From Vibrio neptunius (lineage in GTDB: Bacteria; Pseudomonadota; Gammaproteobacteria; Enterobacterales; Vibrionaceae): 64,000 nt of DNA. Location: NCBI GenBank assembly GCA_019339365.1, contig CP079860.1, positions 124,001 to 188,000 on the forward strand, read 5' to 3'. Under the pieces are notes generated by a model, which saw only the letters and a list, made by a program, of their open reading frames with translations, did no database searches and was not told the DNA's origin. The number at the start of each line of letters is the position of its first letter. Within the stretch, counting starts at the first letter, position 1. The position numbers were made by a program, and so were the translations under genes. This document shows positions 56,209-64,000 of the stretch, one piece after another.

Positions 56209-58209
56209 ATGTCCACTCAAGAGTCAGTTGAGCTGGTCCCCCTATGGGAACCTAGCGGAGAAAGAACCTCCGCATCCAATTTGAATAAGTTTATCCAGCA
56301 TATCAACATGCAGGGCGAAGCCATCGGAAACTACCACGACCTGCACCAGTGGTCTGTTGATAACAAAAAGCATTTTTGGCTTTCGATATGGCAATTTTGC
56401 GATGTGATTGGTTACAAAGGTGACTGCATTCATGGTGAGGGCATTGCACGTTGGGGCAAATTTTCACCGAGCCGTGACACTATATGGTTTCCTCAATCGC
56501 AGTTAAACTATGCTGAAAATCTGCTCTCTTATGCCTTTCAGGATCCTGAAGGTGTGGCTATCTGGTTTAAAAACGAGAGAGGACAAAGCCGCAAGTTGAC
56601 TTGGCAACAACTGTGTGACCAAGTCTCCATCCTACAACAGTGGTTAAAACAAAACGGAGTTGAAAAAGGTGATGTCGTTGCAGGTTATCTTCCCCACATG
56701 CCTGAAACCGTCGTCGCTATGCTGGCTACAACCAGCCTAGGTGCGATATGGACATCCACCTCACCAGACTTTGGCGTAGAAAGCGTCAAAGAACGTTTTG
56801 GTCAAGTACAGCCTAAGATTTTGTTTTGCTGCAATGGCTACAGTTTCAACGGCAAAACGTTCAAAATGGATGAAAAAAACAACCAGATTGTTAGCGCTAT
56901 ATCTAGCATCCAAAACGTCTGTCACATTGATTATTTACAAATTGGACAAGAGAGTTCGTTCGGCAATGAACAATGTTCAGACTGGGAATCCATTCTCGCC
57001 AGTTACATCCCTCGCGGGCTGAGATATCAGCGGGTCGGATTCAATGATCCTCTGTTCGTTCTCTACTCTTCAGGAACAACAGGCAAGCCAAAATGCATTG
57101 TGCATTCGGTGGGTGGTACCATACTTAATCACTTAAAGGAGCATCAGCTTCACTGTGATGTCCAACCTCGTGATCGGGTATTTTATTATACTACCTGTGG
57201 CTGGATGATGTGGAACTGGCATGTCTCAGCACTCGCTAGCGGAGCAACCTTAGTCATTTTTGATGGTAGCCCAATGTATCCGATGCCAAGCGTGTTATGG
57301 GAGTTGGCTGAAGAGGCAGACGTCAGCTTGTTTGGTACGTCGGCCAAATACTTGGAAGCACTGCAAAAAGCAGAGTTCAACCCAAGTCATTACTATCGCC
57401 TTGATAGCTTAAAAACGCTCTGTTCAACGGGTTCCGTGTTGTACCCGCAACAATTTGACTACGTCTACAGCCGAATCAAAGCCGATATTCATCTTGCTTC
57501 TATTTCTGGTGGAACAGACATCTGTGGATGCTTTGTGATAGGGAACCCTATCTCTCCTGTCTATCGTGGGGAGTGTCAGGCACCAGGACTAGGGCTAGAT
57601 GTTCGTGTATTCAACGAAAAAGGCCAACCGGTGGTGGATCAGCGTGGTGAGCTTGTGTGCCTCAATAGCTTCCCCAATCAACCTGTCGGCTTTTGGCATG
57701 ACAATGGTGAACGCTATCACAATGCCTATTGGGGGAAATATGAGAACACTTGGCATCATGGAGATGATGTCGAGATGACGAGCACTAGCGGTGTCATTTT
57801 TTACGGAAGGAGTGATGCAACACTCAACCCTGGAGGTGTAAGAATCGGAACTGCAGAGATTTATCAACAAGTAAATCAACTCTCTGAGGTTGAAGATTCT
57901 ATTGCCGTTGGTCGGCTGCTCAATGGCGATGAAAAAGTGGTACTGTTTGTCCAACTCGCGCGCGATGTAACACTCAGTGAAGAATTAATGGCAACCATCA
58001 AGCAACAGCTGAAAACTCAGTGCTCTCCGCGTCATGTTCCCGCAGAAATTTACCCCATCAGCGAGGTACCAAAAACAAAATCTGGTAAGCTCGTTGAGTT
58101 AGCGGTGAAACAAGTATTGCATGGCAAAACAGTGCAAAACAAAGGCGCTATAGCCAACCCTCAGGTTCTTGACGAAATCGCTCAGTATGCCACTCAAGCC
58201 GTTTCCTAA
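56209..58209 (+). CDS. Acetoacetate--CoA ligase
   Basis: A 666-residue adenylate-forming enzyme. The ATP motif YSSGTTGKPKCIVH and the family motif YYTTCGWMMWNWHVS are clear, as is the C-terminal lysine segment PKTKSGKLVELAVK. It activates acetoacetate to acetoacetyl-CoA. Acetoacetate is an end product of tyrosine breakdown, so the divergent phhAB fits a phenylalanine/tyrosine use pathway, although the intervening genes are not in this window. ATG 56209 is preceded by GAGGAAG. Confidence 0.9.
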   Translation: MSTQESVELVPLWEPSGERTSASNLNKFIQHINMQGEAIGNYHDLHQWSVDNKKHFWLSIWQFCDVIGYKGDCIHGEGIARWGKFSPSRDTIWFPQSQLNYAENLLSYAFQDPEGVAIWFKNERGQSRKLTWQQLCDQVSILQQWLKQNGVEKGDVVAGYLPHMPETVVAMLATTSLGAIWTSTSPDFGVESVKERFGQVQPKILFCCNGYSFNGKTFKMDEKNNQIVSAISSIQNVCHIDYLQIGQESSFGNEQCSDWESILASYIPRGLRYQRVGFNDPLFVLYSSGTTGKPKCIVHSVGGTILNHLKEHQLHCDVQPRDRVFYYTTCGWMMWNWHVSALASGATLVIFDGSPMYPMPSVLWELAEEADVSLFGTSAKYLEALQKAEFNPSHYYRLDSLKTLCSTGSVLYPQQFDYVYSRIKADIHLASISGGTDICGCFVIGNPISPVYRGECQAPGLGLDVRVFNEKGQPVVDQRGELVCLNSFPNQPVGFWHDNGERYHNAYWGKYENTWHHGDDVEMTSTSGVIFYGRSDATLNPGGVRIGTAEIYQQVNQLSEVEDSIAVGRLLNGDEKVVLFVQLARDVTLSEELMATIKQQLKTQCSPRHVPAEIYPISEVPKTKSGKLVELAVKQVLHGKTVQNKGAIANPQVLDEIAQYATQAVS

Positions 58210-58213
58210 AGCA

Positions 58214-58243
58214 AAAAGCCCGAACCATTAAGTTCGGGCTTTT
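58214..58243. terminator. Bidirectional terminator
   Basis: AAAAGCCCGAAC, loop of six, GTTCGGGCTTTT between convergent ligase and methyltransferase genes. Confidence 0.9.
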
Positions 58244-58262
58244 ACGATCTGAGAAATCAAGG

Positions 58263-58841
58263 TTACTTCTTAGCGATGGCCATCAATACTGTCAATTTTC
58301 CTTTCGGGGTATCGAAACTGAATGGTGTTGTTACTTCGACCTCATCAAAACCGACACTACTTAGCACTTGCAATACATGAGTGGGGGTCATTCCACCTTC
58401 TTCATCTTTCTCCGATAACCAGTCCCAATGAACAAAATAGTTGCCTTTATTGAGCAGGCTGTAGACGATATCAACGACGTCAGAATAGTTGGGCAGAAAG
58501 CTACAGACTGACGACGCAACCACTAAGTCGAACTGACTTCGGAACGCCGGGTGCATGGCCACTAGCCCTCTTGTGAGGAGGTCAACGACTGGCTCTACAT
58601 TATCAAGTTCTTTCTTATCTAGCTGCTCAATCATCGCCTCTGAACTATCTAACGCTACGATATCTTTGGCGAGAGGAGACAGTTTTTGGCTCAGTAGTCC
58701 GGTACCACAACCAAAATCAAGAATTCGTTTCCCTTGGACATCGACAATTTCCTGAAGAGAGTCAAACGCTTTCTGTGCATACAATACTGCTAAAGGCTCG
58801 TTTTCCCACTCTGCTGCATAATCATCCCAAATAGTAGCCAT
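58263..58841 (-). CDS. Class I SAM-dependent methyltransferase
   Basis: A 192-residue protein with Rossmann motif I ILDFGCGTGLLSQ (about residues 39-51), acidic motif II VALDSSEAMIEQL, and later motif SSVCSFL. It resembles small-molecule methyltransferases of the methyltransferase-11/25 group; the substrate is unknown. ATG 58841 is better spaced from GGGAG than the ATG at 58844. Confidence 0.8.
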   Translation of the reverse strand: MATIWDDYAAEWENEPLAVLYAQKAFDSLQEIVDVQGKRILDFGCGTGLLSQKLSPLAKDIVALDSSEAMIEQLDKKELDNVEPVVDLLTRGLVAMHPAFRSQFDLVVASSVCSFLPNYSDVVDIVYSLLNKGNYFVHWDWLSEKDEEGGMTPTHVLQVLSSVGFDEVEVTTPFSFDTPKGKLTVLMAIAKK

Positions 58842-58991
58842 CATGATCTCCCTATTACCTCATTCATTTGGCGTTAAACAAGAGTATCAAAACTGCATGA
58901 AATTCATAGCTTTTGGCGTCATAAAACAGACAAGCGTAATGTATTCTTATAACATTAGCCTATATAAGCACCAAATACGCGAATTGCCCAG

Positions 58992-59869
58992 ATGAACCTA
59001 TCGCAGATTGAAGCCTTCTGTACTATTGCTGACACTGGGTCAGTGTCCGAAGCTGCTAGACAACTCGAATGCAACCGAACAAAGTTAAGCATGTCGATAA
59101 AAGCACTGGAAAAGGACCTAAACATTGAGCTTTTTGTCCGCACGGGCAACCATGTTTCTCTGTCAGAAGCAGGCAAAGCCATCTATAAAGACTGCCAGAA
59201 TATGTTGGTTACCGTTTCGCGAATTCGTCAGACCTGTGCTCAAGTGTCCGGTGAGTTCAACGCTGAAGTCTGGATCGCACGCGATGATTCGTTGCCAGAT
59301 GATATGTGGCAAGGCCTTTCCCACCAGCTCAACAATAAATTTCCTGCAACCTCGTTTAATATTGTCCTTGCATCCAGTGGTGATCTGGCAAACCTAGTGG
59401 CCACTCAACAAGTCGACTTTGCTTTTGGTGTCGATTACGAACGTATTGATGATCCTCATATAAGTTACCACCCGTTGGGCAAGATCCGACTGATGTCGGT
59501 ATGCAAAGCCGATCATCGCCTCAGCCAGCTTCGACGTGTTTCAGACAACGAACTGCGTAATGCAATGCAAGCAGTCATGGTTTACCTCAACGAAAAAGAC
59601 AATCCAGAATTGCAGCCTTTCTCATTGCGCCATATTGGTTTCTCTAGTTTTGACTACATGCTCAGCACCATTCTCACCGAAGATGCTTGGGGGTATTGCC
59701 AGAACCTCTTATCCGTCATCATTTGCGTAAACAAGAACTGGCTGTCATTAAGCATACCTATGGTTTAACGCAAGAAGACTACTGTATGTTTACCGCAGCA
59801 GGCATGGCAGAGCACCCCGGCATGTCATGGTTGGCGGATAAATTAAACGAATATTTGTTTGATTTTTGA
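58992..59869 (+). CDS. LysR-family regulator (frameshifted)
   Basis: The N-terminal HTH (about 1-60, SVSEAARQLECNRTKLSMSIKALEKDL) and effector domain are LysR-like. The frame breaks at the G5 run 59689-59693: adding one G restores EDAWGVLPEPLIRHHLR and gives 292 residues, the usual length. The frame after the break carries the expected C-terminal residues to 59869. It is divergent from the methyltransferase gene, a possible target. Confidence 0.82.
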
Positions 59870-60098
59870 TAGTTCCGCCTTTGTTCTCTGTGACAACGGC
59901 GGCGTTTCGCTGCGCTTATCTTAACAATACGACAGTCAGTGTCAGTTTTTATGACACTAAAAATCAAATTTAACACCCTGAATTCTAAAGACAAAGTGTG
60001 TAACGCCACTATCTTTGGTTATTTTAAGTACAGATCGAGTTTGTCAAATAGGCTGAGTACGCAAAGAATAAAGATATCTATTGCGAAGAGAATACTCT

Positions 60099-60990
60099 AT
60101 GTGTGACAGGACAAGCTCAAATGAAAAACGGATACTGATCTTCTCAGCCCTATTAGCTTCAGGCTTTGCAGGGGGGATTGGTACTCGGGGTGCTTGTTGG
60201 TTCACTGGTTATTGTCTTTGATGGCGTTTATTCATCAGTCAGTCTGCTGCTAACTTTATTGTCGCTCGCAGCTTCCAAATACATTCAAAGCCCTTCAATA
60301 AGCCACTTTCCATTCGGCAAAGCCGTGCTTGAGCCGGTTGTTATTGCCGTCAAGGGCAGTGTTATTCTCGCGGTAGTCAGTTACTCACTCTACTCTGCCC
60401 TTATTGCTGTCTTCAACGGTGGGCGTGAAGTGGATGCTTCAATCGCCACTTTATTTGGTGTGGTCAATGTACTAGGCTGCGGCTACGCGTGGTGGCACAT
60501 CGCTCGCAAATCAAAACGTCACTCTTCTGGCTTGATTGAAGCGGAAGCCAAACAATGGCAGATGGACACACTACTCAGCGTTGCAGTCACACTCGGCTTT
60601 ATTGTGGCATGGGGTGTCGCCTTATCACCTCTGGCCGAATACTCTGTCTACGCCGATCCTATGATGATGATTCTAATGTCGTTTTACTTTATAAAAGTCC
60701 CTTTCGATATGCTTAAAGAAGCCATTAGAGAGTTACTAATGATGCCACCGAGCGATGAGATATGCGATGTCGTTGATAAAGAGGTCACAGCGTTAGATAA
60801 ACAAGTGAAACAGAAAATTAGGTTAGCCGCTGTCACTAAGGTAGGCCGAGAGCTGAGAGTTAATCTAGATGTCCACTCCATGGAAAAACAGGTGGCGGTG
60901 GCTGATCTCGAACGGACTCGACGTATTTTGAAGAGCAAACTGGCTAAACTTCCACTCGACCTAAGGCTTAACCTGAACATTGCCAGTTAA
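60099..60990 (+). CDS. Cation diffusion facilitator (CDF) family transporter (frameshifted)
   Basis: A CDF protein of about 296 residues. Membrane-segment residues include the TM2 VFDGVYSS and the TM5-like QWQMDTLLS; a cytoplasmic C-terminal domain follows. CDFs export zinc, iron or other divalent metals; the metal-site residues here differ from classical HxxxD, so specificity is open. The frame breaks at the G6 run 60171-60176: removing one G joins SGFAGG to LVLGVLVGSL. The start ATG 60099 follows GAAGAG. Confidence 0.78.
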
Positions 60991-61011
60991 GCAAACTATT
61001 GTTTACCAATG

Positions 61012-61038
61012 AAAACGCCTTCCCAACAGGGCGTTTTT
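61012..61038 (+). terminator. Terminator of the CDF gene
   Basis: AAAACGCC, loop, GGCGTTTT and T5. Confidence 0.8.
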
Positions 61039-61156
61039 ATTTATAACCCTACAAAAAGCGCCAGTTAGTTCTATTATTATGTATGTGATTTCATAATAAA
61101 CATCTCCAGACAATAATGGAGAGGCAGTAGCACGAAAGACATCAAGGTTGGCGCCT

Positions 61157-64000
61157 ATGAAAAATCCATTTGCATCACTACTTTCTGACAAACAGTCAAG
61201 GAAAACCGAGCTTCATCAAGACGACAGCATCAAAACCAGCGTCTTAGACTTACTGTCTGACGGTATGGTGATCTTCGATGGTCAATCTGGGTCAAATGCG
61301 ATTTTTTATGCTAATCCGGCCTTTCTTAAGTACTACGGCCTTCTTTCAAATCAAGTGATCGGCCGTAACATCATTGAATTCTACTCACACTATCTTAATG
61401 ATGATCATATTGCTGAACTCCATAGTGCCGTTCATGAGGCCACTTCTCACACCAGTGAACTTTGTATACATCAAGAAGCACAAAAAGGCTGGCTACGCGT
61501 CAACTTAGAACCGATGAAGAAACATGGAGGAGGAAACCACTACCTGATTCTCACCCAGGCCGACATTAACCAAATGAGGCAGGTTCGCCAGGAGCTAAAG
61601 GCGTCGAACCAAAAGCTCCAACAGTTAGTCTCTAACCAGAATCAGCGGATCAATGAGCAAGAATTGCAAATGGGGGTAATGTTTGAGCAAGCGGTCGACA
61701 ATATGCTGCTTCTCGATGATGAGCTGAAAGTACTCGACGTGAATGACTCGGCACGGACACTTTTTGAGCACAGCAAAGCTGACTTACTTGGGTTGAAGCT
61801 GACATCACTCCTATACGAGTTTACCGAGAGCAAGATTAAGGAAAAACTCTCAAGCGTCGAAATGTATCAAGAAGTCGCACTGGACGACGTGATTAAAGTC
61901 AGCCGGACCAACGATGTGTTAAGCATGCTTGGCTATGTTAAATACCTCACAATGAAGGCAAAAAATTACATTGTCTTGACCTTGCGCGACATCAGCAAAG
62001 AGCGAATCGCTCAGAATGAGTTAAGAAGAAGCCAAAGCGAACTGGAACAGGTGGTAAGAAGCCTGAACCTAGCGACTCAAGCCGGTGGGATCGGTATCTG
62101 GAGTTGGGATTTCAAAACCAACGAGCTCTCTTGGGATGAGCGTATGTATCAGATTTATGGTGTCGACCCAAACAACTGCGACAATAACTACGCCATGTGG
62201 CAAGAAAGAGTGTTGGACGAGGATATATTTACTGCTGAGGAATCCCTTAACAAAGCGCGAGAAAACCTCACTCAGTTCAACGCTGAATTCAGGATACAAC
62301 TGCCAGATCAGCGCATACGCTGGATAAAAGCGGCAGCAGACGTTCTCTTTGACCAAGACGGCACAACGCCTATTGGCATGGGCGGTGTCAACATTGACGT
62401 AACCAAAGAAAAGACCGCGCAGGCGAACTTGAGGCATGAAAGTGAGATCGCCTTAGCGGCCAGTGAAGCCAAATCCATGTTCTTGGCCAATATGAGTCAT
62501 GAGATACGCACACCAATGAATGGTGTCGTCGGCATGTTAAGCCTGCTTAGTGAATCAGAGCTCAATGGTGAGCAGAGAAGCATGGTCACCACCATCAAAG
62601 ACTCGGCGTTAACCCTACTGCATATCCTAAACGACATCTTAGACTTCTCAAAAATTGAAGCAGGCCAAATGTCGCTGGAAAGTGTCCCTGTCGAACTGCA
62701 AAAGCTAATAGAAAGAACCTTGGATGTGCTCTGCCTGCAAGCCACCAATAAAGGTATTGAACTCTATTTAACTTACGATGCCAGTCTACCTAAAGTGATA
62801 ATGAGTGACAGTGTCAGGCTAAGCCAAGTGCTCCTTAACCTCGTTGGCAACGCCGTCAAATTTACGGACAGCACCGATGAGATGAAAGGTAAAATATGGG
62901 TCTCTGCCACACTGAACCAACACGACATCGCACCTTATGTCGAGATCATGATTGAAGACAATGGCATTGGCATGACGCAAGAACAAATTGATAAGCTTTT
63001 CAAAGCCTTCAGCCAAGCTGATACCAGTACCACAAGACTCTATGGCGGGACAGGTTTAGGTCTCTCGATTACTCGCTCACTTCTCGAAATGATGGGGGAG
63101 ATATTCAAGTTGACAGTCGATTTGGTGTGGGTAGCCGCTTCTCGATTGAACTTCCTTTTATTGAGGTGGAAGAAGCCCCTCAAGATCCGACACCAAACTA
63201 CGTGAACGGCTCTAGGATTCTGTTTGTCACCAATGACCAAAACATTGCCACTTTCTGCGACATCAACCTTGCTAACTTCCGCTGTAAAACCAACTGTGTC
63301 GCCAATATGCAAAGGGCGATTGCAGTACTGAATTACGCCAACAAAGCCGGTGCAACCATTGACTTGATTATTGTTGGCCCTGACTTGTATCACTATTATG
63401 AGGAAAAACCGCTCTCGCTGCTTGGGTCAGCACTGCTTGAAGAGCAAAAATTTATTTTTCTCTCTCGCGACCCGAGTGTTAAGCCTGGCCTCGCAAAACC
63501 CAACTACTACGTGATGCCTTGTAACCCTCTCAAGCCAAGTGAACTAACCACAGCGATAGGCGTCATGAGAGAACTGATTAGTGATGAAAAAAACATCAAG
63601 TCTATCGTAAACGAATCTGAACAACACATTCGTCAAAACAAAAATGGACTCATCCTCGTGGTCGATGATCAACCCACCAACCGTGACGTCATTCAGCGGC
63701 AGTTGCATCACTTGGGTTATCAATGTGAATTGGCCGTCCATGGACAAGAAGCGCTTCATAAATGGAAACATGGTCGATTTGATTTGATTTTAACCGATTG
63801 TCACATGCCAGTAATGGATGGGTATGAACTGGCAAGTCAAATCCGAAGCATAGAACGGCAGTCGCCAAATATGGGACATACGCCGATCGTCGCCATTACC
63901 GCCAATGCAATGGTTGAAGCCTCTGAACAGTGTTTCGCTTCAGGGATGGATGATTATTTAACCAAGCCAGTCGAACTCAAAACTCTTGATCAATCGATTG
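61157..64000 (+). CDS. Hybrid sensor histidine kinase with PAS domains and receiver (partial, frameshifted)
   Basis: The N-terminal half contains two or three PAS-type sensor domains with coiled-coil linkers, and no clear membrane segment. HisKA follows with the phosphorylated His at about residue 448 ([14 protein letters not shown]). The HATPase has DNGIGM and GTGLGLSI. The frame breaks at the G5 run 63094-63098: adding one G restores [21 protein letters not shown] receiver domain with [12 protein letters not shown] is reached near 63796, and the gene runs off the right edge. It resembles BarA-like hybrid kinases; the stimulus is unknown. Confidence 0.87.

Overview
The window reads as a Vibrio chromosome segment. 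I infer this from the genes, since no search was run. The markers are a vemP-secD-secF locus whose predicted VemP arrest peptide ends in the Vibrio signature, a cosR/BCCT osmolyte pair, the Vibrio-type 2-aminoethylphosphonate cluster with pbfA, a ChiA-type multidomain chitinase, and many close matches to gammaproteobacterial household genes (emrD, ravA-viaA, ltaE, yiaY, elbB, yjjG, phhAB). I saw no rRNA, tRNA, CRISPR array, insertion sequence, phage gene or replication origin.

Layout. 0-6.4 kb: a cNMP/CBS/DUF294 regulator with a DEDDh exonuclease, then the BCCT transporter divergent from cosR, then a diguanylate cyclase. 6.4-15.1 kb: a divergent Lrp/EamA pair, a Fur-box-associated cysteine-rich small protein, emrD, ravA-viaA, a NUDIX hydrolase and ltaE. 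15.1-18.7 kb: an AT-rich island with a tight three-gene operon (periplasmic binding protein, membrane-anchored LytTR DNA-binding protein, degenerate short-chain dehydrogenase). I recognise no named counterpart; it is my main candidate for an undescribed signalling system. 19.2-31.4 kb: chitinase, ppiC, cheV, a second diguanylate cyclase, a DHH phosphoesterase, sdaA, an M14 carboxypeptidase and a POT peptide transporter. 31.5-41.4 kb: a phosphonate regulon. On the minus strand it has phnS and phnT, a fused permease, phnR and a DMT exporter. On the plus strand it has phnW-pbfA-phnX. TGGT-N4-ACCA palindromes near three transcription starts are candidate PhnR operators. 41.4-49.7 kb: small cold-shock-like genes, a WYL regulator, yjjG, LysR, elbB, yiaY, a dienelactone hydrolase-like protein and a kinase-fold protein. 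49.7-53.2 kb: vemP-secD2-secF2. 54.8-58.2 kb: phhAB divergent from acetoacetyl-CoA synthetase around a TyrR-like box. 58.2-64 kb: methyltransferase, LysR, CDF transporter and a hybrid histidine kinase that runs off the right edge.

Ten genes are each split by a single-base indel, all at short homopolymers: DUF294, the first GGDEF gene (tentative), the SDR, sdaA, phnW, secF, the SH3-like gene, the second LysR, the CDF transporter and the hybrid kinase. Restoring one base gives normal family lengths wherever a family length is known. Because secF, sdaA and phnW are among them, sequencing or assembly error is far likelier than clustered gene decay. I annotate these genes across their full span and flag the indel.
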